Of a stretch of 64,000 bases of DNA, positions 1-8,475 are shown piece after piece. The stretch's first letter is position 1, and each line of letters begins with the position of its first letter. The notes below the pieces were generated by a model that made no database searches, was not told the origin of the DNA, and worked only from the letters and a program-made list of their open reading frames with translations. The stretch is from contig NZ_PCPA01000007.1 of assembly GCF_002979515.1 (NCBI RefSeq), positions 1 to 64,000 of the forward strand, in the 5' to 3' direction. The stretch is from Microbacterium sp. MYb54. Its GTDB lineage: Bacteria; Actinomycetota; Actinomycetes; Actinomycetales; Microbacteriaceae. Position numbers and translations under genes: made by a program.

Positions 1-22
1 AGGAGGGGGATGCACAGCACGA

Positions 23-54
23 AACGGCCCGGAGGGATGAGCCTCCGGGCCGTT
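23..54 (-). terminator. Rho-independent-type terminator of the GH101 gene
   Basis: A perfect 13-bp inverted repeat (arms 23-35 and 42-54, six-base loop) lies just past the stop codon of the minus-strand GH101 gene. On the minus strand the right arm is followed by TTTCG, a short T-run. Seen directly; termination is inferred. Confidence 0.8.
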
Positions 55-67
55 CGTGTCAGTGCGT

Positions 68-3000
68 TCAGATGTGGCGGCGCCTGCGCAGCCAGAGCGC
101 CAGGCCGAGGCCCATCGCGGCAAGCGCCGCGAACGCCGCGCCCGCCCAGATCGTGCCGTCAGCACCGGTCGTCGCGAGGTCTCCCCCACTGCTACTTCCG
201 GCCACGGCGGTGACCGCGAGGTCGCCCCGAGCCAGCTCGACGCCCTGGGCATCAGTCGCGACGAGAGAGTGAGCTCCGGCCGGCGTCGCCGCAGGGATCG
301 TGACCGTGGCCACCGCATCACCCTCGGCCGATACCGTCACCTCGCCGATGCGCACCGGCTCGGAGTGCAGCCAGAGCTGCACAAGGGCGTCAGGCTCGAA
401 ACCGCTCAGCTGCACGGTCACACTCGCTCCGGCGACGACCGAACCGATGGATGCCGTGACGGTCGCCTTCTTCCCCGGCTTCGCCTTCTTGACCTTCAAC
501 GGTGCGCTGGCGAGTTCGGCGCCAGCCGAGTCCTGCACGATGACGCGGTGCTTTCCGACCGCGGCGTTCGCCGGGATCAGCAGTCGCGTCGTCAGAGCAC
601 CCTTCGCATCGACCGCGGCATCCGTCAGCTTGACGTCGTCGAGCCAGACCGAAACCGTCGAGCGCGGCGCGAAGCCCGTGAGCACCGTGCCGACGGTCTC
701 ACCGGCACGCACCGAATCCGAGTCGAGTCCGAGCTTCGGATCCGTCACCGGGTTGCACTCGCTCAGGTCGTCGGCCGGTCGTGTCTTCGGCGCGCTACCG
801 CTCTTCGGCGACGACGTGCCGTAGATCGCCATCTCGGCGACGGCCGCGAACTGCGTGCCCGAGATCGACGATGTGGCGGTGACCCGGATGTAGCGGGCCG
901 TCGTCTCGGCGAAGTCCACGTCCTGCCACTCTGCGACGTTCTTCCACTCCCCCGAGGAGACGGGCACGTACGCCTGTCCGTCGGTCGACACCGCGACCTC
1001 GTACCCCTTGATCGGACCGTTCTGGTTGGCGCCGCGGCGCAGGTACGAGATGCCGTCGACCTGCTGGGCCGAACCGAGGTCGAAGGTCAGCACGTGCGGG
1101 TACGACGTGGCGGCCGAGCTCCACCGGCTGTGCCAGAACGTGCCGGCGTTGCCGTCGAGCATGTTCGCGGCCGCACCGTCTTCCCCTTCTGTCTCCTCGG
1201 AGCTCGCCGTCACGGAGATCTGAGCGTTGGGGATGCGGGCCCGCGAAGACACCGACACCTCCTGCGTCGTGCCGACCGTACGCACATCGCAGTCTGCGAG
1301 GTACGTCGCCGCGATCCCGATGCCGACCGTCGTGCCCGCAGCCGTCGCCGGCGCGGTGACCAGCCAGGTGGTCTTGACGCTCTCACCGGCCGCGACCTCA
1401 TCGAACAGGTTCGACGAGCCGTCGGCGACCTCGACCACGTAGCCCTCCGGCACCTCGAGCTGCACGCCGATGTTCTCGACGGCGATCGACTCGCTGTTGG
1501 TGAAAGTGGTCGTGAACTCGGTCTGGGTGCCGGGGCTCAGCACGCCCGCTTCGCCGGACACGGTGGCGCAGGGAGTGCCGCCGGTCGTGGGGCCGAGATC
1601 GGTGACCGTGAAGTCGTCCAACACGAAGTCGACGTCCGGTCCGCCGACCCGCTCGAGTCCCACCCAGGTGTAGTCACCGCATCCGACGATGACGTCCTGC
1701 GAGAACTGCGCCGTCTCCAGCGCCTGCGTGATCCCGGTACGGCTGAGCGTGGTCGACGTGACCTTGCCACCCGCCACGGAGTCCGTCCCGGTGAGCCAGC
1801 GGTACGCCCCGCTCGCGCCGGCCTGGTAGTCGAAGCCGATGCGGTAGGAGTGCCCGGCCTGCAGTGGCACCAGCGTCGGGTCGGTGCGATACACGACCCC
1901 ACTGTTCTCGGAGTGCGACATGAGCGAGTGGTCGCCGTTGAGCGTCGTGTCCACGGCGAGCCCGGCGAGCGGCCCCGCATCGAACGGCTTGGCGGTGTTG
2001 CGCCAGTCACTGCTCGCGTACGGGTCATGACGGCGGGAGATGCTCGTGCGCGGATCGTCGATGCCGTTGGCGTCGCCCTTCACGAACGGCCCCCAGCCCG
2101 CCACGTTGCCCTCGAAGTCGTTCGAGTACACCGTGCCGGCCACGAACGGCGTCGTGGTGTCGGCCGAGACACGGGCATTGTCGATGCGGACCTTCGCCTC
2201 ACCCGCGACGGCACCGATCGACACGGTGACCTCGCCGGATGCCGGTGCCAGGAACGACGTCGAGCCGCGCTGGTAGTACTGGCCCGCCTTGGAGTCGGCC
2301 CTCATGTAGTTGTATGTCGGCGAGAGGCTCCAGGTGCGGTTCACCGCACCGGAGCCGGTGTCGACCGAGACGCTCACGTCGCGAGTCGCGGTCGGATCGA
2401 TCTGCACCTGTGCGGAGAACGCGTACCGCTGGCCGGGGGTGAGTCCGGTCACTGTCTGCGAGATCGACGAGGCGGCCGCACCGAGCACGGCGATGTTGTC
2501 GCCGCGGGACTCGTTCTTCGCGCTGCCGAGGTCGGTGCGCTCGATCGTCACGTCGCCCTGGGGATTCCAGGCGTCGAGAGAACCGGAGTTGAAGCCCGGG
2601 TCGTCGAGGCCGGCGTCGTGATACTCGACGGCCGCGCGCTGTGCGCCACCCTGCGGCACCACGACGTAGGCCGCGCCCTTGTCTCCGCTGAGCGTGAGTT
2701 CGCCGCCGGTCGCTTTGGCCGTGCCGACCTTGACGCGCCCCTGGTCTCCGAGCTCGAAGACGTCGAAGGTGGTGTTCGCGCGGAAGGCATCGGTGAGACC
2801 GAACGTCTTCTCGCCGTCGGATCCGGAGTAGAAGTACATCTTGTCGGCGTCGACCGGCGAGCCGGCATCCTGATTCGACTCCAGCGACTGCCATGGCAGC
2901 AGGTACGAGTCGCCTCGCAGCACCGTCGCCCCGTCCATCGTGATGACCCTGGTGGTTCCGTCCATGCGCACCGCGACGTCGTCCGTCAGCGTCGCCTCGG

Positions 3001-5254
3001 CGCCGGCCTCGTAGGTGAGCAGGTCGAAGTGCTGCAGGAACTTTGTCGGCAGGCTCTGCTTCCAGATGTTGTCGACGAAGCCGTCCCAGTTGCGGTTGCC
3101 GACCCAGCCCTCGGCGTCGATGAGTCGCTGCTGTCCGAGCAGGGCATCGTCGTTCCAGACGTCGGCCTGTCCATTCTGGATGAAGCGCACCATGGTGGAG
3201 TTGATGCCCTTGTTGTCCTTGCCGCCGTATGCGAGGTCGTTCGGCCAGTGCGACCAGACCGTGCTGTCGACGAACTTGTCGCCCCATTCGGTCGCGACCT
3301 CGAGGTCCATGCCGTTCAGCTGATCTGCGAGCTCTTCAGCGACCCAGCCGTTCGAGTAGTACACGTCGATGTAGACGCCGCTGAGGCCGGGAACCTCATC
3401 GCGCAGTTGCTGGAAGCGGTCGAGCACACGACCGGTGCCGAGGTCGGCCTGCTGGTTGATGTAGTACGACTGGTCGAGCCAGTTCCAACCCGGCTTGTAC
3501 GGGGCCGCGCCGTCGATGATCGCGGAGTCGAAGGCGTTCGCCTGCGGATACATCTCGGTGGCGTTGACGTGCACGCTCATGTCGGCGTTGAGCTTCGCAC
3601 CCTCGTCGACGAGGTTGTTGAGGTCCGTGAGACCGCCGGCGCGCTCGTTGTAGTTTCCGCCGTAGTCGGTGTTCGCGGAGTCGTGGCCCTCGCTGCCGTA
3701 GCCCTTGTTGAGCACCCACTGGCCGAGACCGTCGGTCTGGTTCGCGATGCGCTTGGTGTTGTCGAGCGTGAGGTCGAAGTAGTTCGTCGCGCTGGAGGCG
3801 AAGTTGAACGGGATGCGGCTGACCACGCGCTCGGCGACGCGGTCGGCCCCCAGGCGCGGGGTGTCGACCTCGCGATAGCGGATCGCCGCATCCTGCCAGT
3901 CGACCTTCGCATCGCCGTTACGGTCAGCGGCGAGCAGCACGGTGACCTTGGGCAGTGCGTAGGTGGTCACGCGGTCATCGACGGCGGTGGTCGGATGGAT
4001 CAGCCAGGCGCTTGAGCCGATCTCGGCCGTGCGCCCTGCGGCCTCGGTCACGCGCGTGGTCAGGCGACCGTTCCACGATGCCGTGCCGCCGGAGGCCTGG
4101 GTCGTCGCGTTGGTGATCACACTGCCGACGAGAGCGCCGTTGCCGAGGAAGGCGAAGGCCGCCCCCTTCTGACCGGTCGCCGTCGCGCCGTTCACCGCGA
4201 TGTGCTCGTCTGCGTTCTTCGTGCTGTCCGGGCTGATCACGGTGCGATCGAGCGCCGACCCCGCATCCGCAGCGCTCGCGGAGAGGAACGCGTTGTCGGG
4301 CAGCCCGAGGGTGGTCACGGTCGCCGTGCCGTCGACGGCCGTCACTTCGAATCCGACGGTCCCGTCGTTCGCGACGCGGATGCTGCTGCGCACGGTGACG
4401 TCGATACCCGTCAGCTTCGACACGTAGTCGACGCCGGTGGCCGACGGCGTCGAAGTGGTCTCCGCCGGGTAGGCCGTGCCGTTCACCGACCAGGTCTTCG
4501 CCGAGGTGCGCTGTCCGGCGATCTTCTCGCCGCCCACCTGGTAGCCGGTGATCCGGGGGAACTCGGTCGAGACGACGGCGGTCGTTCCGCCATCGGTGAT
4601 CTCGACGGTCTCATCGGTGTCGGGGACCTCGGGCTCGGTGACGATGGGAGGCAACTGCTCGTCGGACAGGACCTCGATCTCGCCGGCGCCCCCTCCGGTG
4701 GTCCCCTGCGCATCGATCACGAGCAGGGCCACGTACCGACCGTCCTTCGCCGTGTCGAGCGTGATGCGCTGCTTCTCGTCGTTCGCGGTCGGCGCGTGCA
4801 GCGTCGCGGTTCCCGACGCCGTGCCCCACCCGCCCTCGGCGGGCGAGTTGCGCGCGACATCGGCGTCGTCTGTAACGTAGACCTCGACCGTCTTGGCGGC
4901 GACGCCCTGCCCCTTCTTGACCGAATAGTCGAGGGCCTTCACCGAGAGCGACCGCTGCAGGTCGACGACGATCCAGTGCGGGAAGGGGGCGTTGGCGGAG
5001 TACCGCGACGTCCACTGCGTCGCGAAGTCGCCGTCGAATGCGCCGAGTGCGGTGCCATCGAGAGACGGCGGAGCCGGGTAGGGGTCCGATTCGCTCGACA
5101 CCGCGTGCAGGCGGTAGTCGGTCTTGGGGACGGAGATCAGGTCGGCTGCCTGCGCGGATGGCGCCTGGGCGAACACGCCGCCGAACGCGAGCGCCGTCAC
5201 CAGCAGCGAGCTGACGGCGACGGCGGTGCGGGGCGGTCGGGAAGGTTTCGACAC
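68..5254 (-). CDS. Cell-wall-anchored endo-alpha-N-acetylgalactosaminidase (GH101)
   Basis: Large secreted glycosidase of 1728 aa that by family releases core-1 O-glycans (Gal-beta-1,3-GalNAc) from Ser/Thr of mucin-type glycoproteins. The N-terminus is a signal peptide (hydrophobic run, then an AQA cleavage motif near residue 36). It is followed by an F5/8-type C (discoidin) domain, the GH101 catalytic region with the YIDVYYSNGW motif (Asp about 630) and ATEWGDKF (Glu about 656) as probable nucleophile and acid/base, carbohydrate-binding regions, a NEW3-like domain and a second F5/8C domain. The C-terminus has LATTG, a hydrophobic helix and RRRR, a sortase-type anchor. The GTG start at 5254 is preferred over upstream in-frame ATGs because GAGAGG precedes it and the signal peptide starts there. 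Catalytic residues are assigned by resemblance, not alignment. It shares an upstream motif with the GH35 gene. Confidence 0.9.
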   Translation of the reverse strand: MSKPSRPPRTAVAVSSLLVTALAFGGVFAQAPSAQAADLISVPKTDYRLHAVSSESDPYPAPPSLDGTALGAFDGDFATQWTSRYSANAPFPHWIVVDLQRSLSVKALDYSVKKGQGVAAKTVEVYVTDDADVARNSPAEGGWGTASGTATLHAPTANDEKQRITLDTAKDGRYVALLVIDAQGTTGGGAGEIEVLSDEQLPPIVTEPEVPDTDETVEITDGGTTAVVSTEFPRITGYQVGGEKIAGQRTSAKTWSVNGTAYPAETTSTPSATGVDYVSKLTGIDVTVRSSIRVANDGTVGFEVTAVDGTATVTTLGLPDNAFLSASAADAGSALDRTVISPDSTKNADEHIAVNGATATGQKGAAFAFLGNGALVGSVITNATTQASGGTASWNGRLTTRVTEAAGRTAEIGSSAWLIHPTTAVDDRVTTYALPKVTVLLAADRNGDAKVDWQDAAIRYREVDTPRLGADRVAERVVSRIPFNFASSATNYFDLTLDNTKRIANQTDGLGQWVLNKGYGSEGHDSANTDYGGNYNERAGGLTDLNNLVDEGAKLNADMSVHVNATEMYPQANAFDSAIIDGAAPYKPGWNWLDQSYYINQQADLGTGRVLDRFQQLRDEVPGLSGVYIDVYYSNGWVAEELADQLNGMDLEVATEWGDKFVDSTVWSHWPNDLAYGGKDNKGINSTMVRFIQNGQADVWNDDALLGQQRLIDAEGWVGNRNWDGFVDNIWKQSLPTKFLQHFDLLTYEAGAEATLTDDVAVRMDGTTRVITMDGATVLRGDSYLLPWQSLESNQDAGSPVDADKMYFYSGSDGEKTFGLTDAFRANTTFDVFELGDQGRVKVGTAKATGGELTLSGDKGAAYVVVPQGGAQRAAVEYHDAGLDDPGFNSGSLDAWNPQGDVTIERTDLGSAKNESRGDNIAVLGAAASSISQTVTGLTPGQRYAFSAQVQIDPTATRDVSVSVDTGSGAVNRTWSLSPTYNYMRADSKAGQYYQRGSTSFLAPASGEVTVSIGAVAGEAKVRIDNARVSADTTTPFVAGTVYSNDFEGNVAGWGPFVKGDANGIDDPRTSISRRHDPYASSDWRNTAKPFDAGPLAGLAVDTTLNGDHSLMSHSENSGVVYRTDPTLVPLQAGHSYRIGFDYQAGASGAYRWLTGTDSVAGGKVTSTTLSRTGITQALETAQFSQDVIVGCGDYTWVGLERVGGPDVDFVLDDFTVTDLGPTTGGTPCATVSGEAGVLSPGTQTEFTTTFTNSESIAVENIGVQLEVPEGYVVEVADGSSNLFDEVAAGESVKTTWLVTAPATAAGTTVGIGIAATYLADCDVRTVGTTQEVSVSSRARIPNAQISVTASSEETEGEDGAAANMLDGNAGTFWHSRWSSAATSYPHVLTFDLGSAQQVDGISYLRRGANQNGPIKGYEVAVSTDGQAYVPVSSGEWKNVAEWQDVDFAETTARYIRVTATSSISGTQFAAVAEMAIYGTSSPKSGSAPKTRPADDLSECNPVTDPKLGLDSDSVRAGETVGTVLTGFAPRSTVSVWLDDVKLTDAAVDAKGALTTRLLIPANAAVGKHRVIVQDSAGAELASAPLKVKKAKPGKKATVTASIGSVVAGASVTVQLSGFEPDALVQLWLHSEPVRIGEVTVSAEGDAVATVTIPAATPAGAHSLVATDAQGVELARGDLAVTAVAGSSSGGDLATTGADGTIWAGAAFAALAAMGLGLALWLRRRRHI

Positions 5255-5335
5255 GTCTTGCCTCTCGATCGGAGCGTCGCTCGGGGAGGAAGACGCCCCG
5301 ATGCGCCGCAGATGGGTGACATCGACTCTCACCGA

Positions 5336-5351
5336 TGTTTGCGCTATCACA
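5336..5351 (+). promoter_or_regulatory. Candidate LacI-family operator half-site A upstream of GH101
   Basis: TGTTTGCGCTATCACA sits about 80 bp upstream of the GH101 start. The TGTTTGCG(C/T)T core recurs in inverted orientation at 5389-5405 and upstream of the GH35 gene at 7322. The pairing with the adjacent LacI-type regulator is inferred. Confidence 0.45.
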
Positions 5352-5388
5352 ATAGGCATGCGAAGAGCGGTATATCAAGCATTTGCCG

Positions 5389-5405
5389 ATAGCGAGCGCA
5401 AACAT
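5389..5405 (-). promoter_or_regulatory. Candidate LacI-family operator half-site B upstream of GH101
   Basis: Read on the minus strand this is ATGTTTGCGCTCGCTAT, sharing ATGTTTGCGCT with site A and facing it. Centres are about five helical turns apart, a spacing compatible with co-operative binding or looping. Inference from motif sharing only. Confidence 0.4.
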
Positions 5406-5434
5406 TGGCCAAAAGTAGCCCCGCACAAACGAGA

Positions 5435-5469
5435 AGAGCCGTCCCGCACACGAAGTGCAGGACGGCTCT
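5435..5469 (-). terminator. Terminator of the GH35 gene
   Basis: A 10-bp inverted repeat (AGAGCCGTCC at 5435-5444, complement at 5460-5469) with a smaller GCAC/GTGC stem inside the loop lies 15 bp past the stop of the minus-strand beta-galactosidase gene. T-run is poor, as is common in high-GC Actinobacteria. Confidence 0.7.
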
Positions 5470-5483
5470 CGCAGCATCCTGGA

Positions 5484-7304
5484 TCAGGAGCCGATGAACT
5501 CCTCGGTCTCGCCGAAGGACGGCTGTTCGCGGATCTCGACCGTCGGACCGAGACCGTCGGTGTCGAGCACCACGATCTCGTTGCGCCCGGCCCTCCACAG
5601 CGGCGCCGGCGCATAGAGCGTCTCCTGCGGTCCGACCTTCCAGTACCGACCGAGAAGGAAGCCGTTCAGCCAGACCATGCCCTTCGATCCACCGGGGAAG
5701 GCGAGCCAGGCGTCGAGCGGCTCGACGATATCGAAGGAGGCGACGGCGACGCCGTCGGCGGCCTCAGAGGCCGACCCGGAGGCCCGATCCGGGGCATCCT
5801 GCGGAACCAGGCGATGCGTCCAGCCGTTGACCAGCCGCCGACCGATCATCACGCCACGCATGATGCCCTTGCCCTCGCCCGTGTACGGACCGTAGTTGAT
5901 GCGCCCGAGGCTCTCGACGACGATCGCGAGCCTGCCCGCTCCCCCGTCGGCGGGCATCGCGAGAGTCGTCTCGCCGTCGCGCTCGAGCACTCCGAGAGCC
6001 TGGGTGTCGAGGAACACCACGGCACGGTCGTGCAGCCCGTCGATCGTGAGCGTCGCGTCGGCGGGGAAGGACACATCCGCCTCGTAGGCGACCAGGCCGT
6101 CTTCGGAACCGAGCTCTTCGAACGTGCGCGGTCGAGGCGAGACATCGCCGGTCACCGGGAGAGCAGCGATCAACTCCAGCAGAGAAGAGCGCGGGGTGAG
6201 CGCCGCGGACGCCGCAGCCTGTCGCCGCGGGGATGCGGGGACAGGGGGGAGCTCGCTCGCGTGGAACGGCGCGAACATCGCGCGCAGTGCGTGGAACTTC
6301 TCGTTGAGCGTGCCGTCTTCGCCGATCGGAGCATCCGAGTCGTAGCTGGTGACGGTCGGCTGCAGCACCAGGTCGTGGTTCGCACCGTTCCAGAGGCCGA
6401 AGTTGGTGCCACCGTGCGCCATGTAGAGGCTCACGGATCCGCCGGCAGCCAGCAGCTCCTCGATCGTGCCCCCGGTGCTCGCGGCGGAGCGCACGTGGTG
6501 CCGCTCACCCCAGTGGTCGAACCAGCCGCCCCACAGCTCGCTGCACATGAGCGCGTCGCCCTCGCGTCGCAGCTCAACAGCCCTCGCGACACCGGTGCCG
6601 AAGGTGAACGTCGCCATGGCACCCGGCACACTGCCGTGCTCGATCATGTCGCCCGTGATGCCGTCGGCGGTCGTGAGCATCTCGACCACTCCACGTGCAC
6701 GGAGCCCGTCGCGCAGGTGGGCGAGGTAGTCGGCGTCGCTGGCGAAAGAGCCGTACTCGTTCTCGATCTGGACCGCGACGATCGGCCCACCATGCGAGGC
6801 CTGGAGAGGGACGAGGCGGGGAATCAGCTCGTCATACCAGGCGTCGACCGCGGCCAGGAAGTCCGGATCGCTGGTGCGCAGCGCGGCGACGCGCCCCGAC
6901 AGCCAGAACGGGATGCCGCCGTTGGACCACTCCGCGCAGATGTAGGGGCTGGGCCGGAGGAACACATCGAGGCCGACGTCGCCGGCGAGACGGATGAAGC
7001 GCTCGAGGTCGCGCCAGCCGTCGAAGCGCACGTCGCCCTCGACGCGCTCGTGGAAGTTCCATGCGACATACGTGTCGACCGTGTTCGCGCCCATCGCGGC
7101 GAGCCGGCGCAGGCGGTCTTCCCACTGGTCGGGGTGCACCCGGAAGTAGTGGATCGAGCCCGCGAGGATGCGGTGCGAGACACCGTCGCGGAGGATCTCT
7201 CCATCGCGCCAGGTCAGGGTGGGCGCGCCGATCGGCGACGCGGCGGCCGGGGCGTCGACGGCAACGGAAGAGCCGTCGAAAGCCGAGGCGAGAAGGTCAG
7301 GCAT
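5484..7304 (-). CDS. Beta-galactosidase, glycoside hydrolase family 35
   Basis: A 606-aa enzyme predicted to hydrolyse terminal beta-linked galactose. The GH35 N-terminal barrel is clear: GSIHYFRVHPDQW, the TYVAWNFHE block, SPYICAEWSNGGIPFW, VQIENEYGS with the acid/base Glu, and MCSELWGGWFDHWG with the probable nucleophile Glu. Beta-sandwich domains follow. There is no signal peptide, so it should act in the cytosol, presumably on disaccharides imported after GH101 action. The ATG at 7304 is chosen over an upstream ATG at 7334 because TTGGAG precedes it by six bases and the longer version would overlap the promoter/operator region. It is divergent from the LacI regulator. No dedicated sugar transporter is adjacent, so the uptake partner is unknown. 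Confidence 0.93.
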   Translation of the reverse strand: MPDLLASAFDGSSVAVDAPAAASPIGAPTLTWRDGEILRDGVSHRILAGSIHYFRVHPDQWEDRLRRLAAMGANTVDTYVAWNFHERVEGDVRFDGWRDLERFIRLAGDVGLDVFLRPSPYICAEWSNGGIPFWLSGRVAALRTSDPDFLAAVDAWYDELIPRLVPLQASHGGPIVAVQIENEYGSFASDADYLAHLRDGLRARGVVEMLTTADGITGDMIEHGSVPGAMATFTFGTGVARAVELRREGDALMCSELWGGWFDHWGERHHVRSAASTGGTIEELLAAGGSVSLYMAHGGTNFGLWNGANHDLVLQPTVTSYDSDAPIGEDGTLNEKFHALRAMFAPFHASELPPVPASPRRQAAASAALTPRSSLLELIAALPVTGDVSPRPRTFEELGSEDGLVAYEADVSFPADATLTIDGLHDRAVVFLDTQALGVLERDGETTLAMPADGGAGRLAIVVESLGRINYGPYTGEGKGIMRGVMIGRRLVNGWTHRLVPQDAPDRASGSASEAADGVAVASFDIVEPLDAWLAFPGGSKGMVWLNGFLLGRYWKVGPQETLYAPAPLWRAGRNEIVVLDTDGLGPTVEIREQPSFGETEEFIGS

Positions 7305-7321
7305 AGCGCTCCAAGCACGAG

Positions 7322-7342
7322 TGTTTGCGTTCACATTATCGC
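7322..7342 (+). promoter_or_regulatory. Candidate LacI-family operator C between GH35 and lacI-type genes
   Basis: TGTTTGCGTTCACATTATCG lies in the short divergent intergenic region 7305-7398. It shares the TGTTTGCG core with the two sites upstream of GH101. A site here could control both the GH35 gene and the regulator itself. Inferred. Confidence 0.45.
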
Positions 7343-7398
7343 ATCACACGACTCGCCGCCTCCTGGATTTACGCCGATTGATCGCTACCATTGAGCAC

Positions 7399-8430
7399 AT
7401 GTCACCTCGTCGCCCGAGAGACGACCGCGCCCCCAGCCAGGTCGATGTCGCCCAGCTCGCCGGAGTCTCCACGCAGACCGTCTCGCGCGTCATGTCCGGG
7501 CAGGACAACGTGCGTCCGGATACCGCCAGACGAGTGCTCGCCGCGGTCGAAGAGCTCGGCTACCGCGTGCACGCCGCCGCCGCCTCGCTGGCCTCCGGCC
7601 GCACCCGCGTGCTGGGCGTGATCGTGGTTTCGACCGACCGGTACTCGTCGGCCGCGCTCGGTGTCGGCATCCAGCAAGCCGCCGCCGCGAACGGATACAC
7701 CGTGTCGACGGCAGCCGTCGCCGACCATGCATCGGCCGAGGCGTTCCTGGAGGCCTTCGACCGACTCGAGCGCCAGGGCGCGGAGGGCATCATCCTCGGT
7801 GTGCCGGTCGAGCTCGAGAGCCCGGCGATGCGGGCCCGCACCGAGCGCACCCCCGCGACCCGGAGCGAACGCACCTCCCTCGACGAAGACGCCCCGCTCG
7901 CCGTCGATCAGCGCGCGATCGCCCGTCTCGCCGTCGAGCACCTGCTGGACCTCGGGCACAAGACCGTGTGGCACGTCTCGGGCGACGACTACTGGACCGA
8001 GACGCAGCAGCGCAGCGAGGCGTGGGAGCAGACGCTCCGCGACCGCGGCATCGTGCCCCCGCCGCTGATCCCCGCCGACTGGACGCCCGAGTCGGGTTAC
8101 CGCGCCGGCCGCACGATCGCCGCCATCCCCGAGGCCACGGCCGTGTTCGTCAGCAGCGACGAGATGGCATTCGGCCTGATCCGCGCCCTGCACGAGGCCG
8201 GTCGCAGCGTTCCCGACGACGTCTCGGTGGTGAGCGTCGACGACATCGCCCTCGCCGCCTATGCCTCCCCCGCGCTCACGACGGTCCGCCAGCCCTTCGA
8301 GGCGATGGGCCGCGCGGCGGCGCTCCGGGTCATCGCGCAGATCGAGGGACACGATGCGGTCGGCGAGATGCCCTCCACCGATCCTCAGCTCATCGTGCGC
8401 TCCTCGACCGCTCCGCCGCGCTCCGCGTAG
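7399..8430 (+). CDS. LacI-family transcriptional regulator
   Basis: A 343-aa regulator. The N-terminal LacI helix-turn-helix is explicit (DVAQLAGVSTQTVSRVM followed by the hinge-helix region near residue 60), and the rest is a periplasmic-binding-protein-like effector domain with the usual VVSVDDIALAAYASPALTTVRQP block near the C-terminus. It is divergent from the GH35 gene and separated by 94 bp. By position and shared upstream motifs it probably represses both glycosidase genes, with a galacto-oligosaccharide as likely inducer; this is inference. The ATG at 7399 starts the protein directly before the HTH; the open frame extends upstream but runs into the divergent promoter region. Confidence 0.9.
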   Translation: MSPRRPRDDRAPSQVDVAQLAGVSTQTVSRVMSGQDNVRPDTARRVLAAVEELGYRVHAAAASLASGRTRVLGVIVVSTDRYSSAALGVGIQQAAAANGYTVSTAAVADHASAEAFLEAFDRLERQGAEGIILGVPVELESPAMRARTERTPATRSERTSLDEDAPLAVDQRAIARLAVEHLLDLGHKTVWHVSGDDYWTETQQRSEAWEQTLRDRGIVPPPLIPADWTPESGYRAGRTIAAIPEATAVFVSSDEMAFGLIRALHEAGRSVPDDVSVVSVDDIALAAYASPALTTVRQPFEAMGRAAALRVIAQIEGHDAVGEMPSTDPQLIVRSSTAPPRSA

Positions 8431-8450
8431 CGACGGGCGGCGCGGAGCGC
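8418..8450 (+). terminator. Hairpin overlapping the stop of the LacI-type gene
   Basis: Perfect 10-bp inverted repeat GCGCTCCGCG (8418-8427) and its complement (8441-8450), loop 13 nt that includes the stop codon. It sits between the convergent lacI-type and histidine kinase genes and could terminate both. No T-run. Confidence 0.5.
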
Positions 8451-8475
8451 ACGGGGGCGATCGCCAGACGGAAAC

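Noticed and set aside
56-4015. Very long open frame on the plus strand opposite the GH101 gene
   Set aside because: Arg/Val/Asp-rich, low-complexity protein without domains; it is a GC-bias shadow of the GH101 gene.
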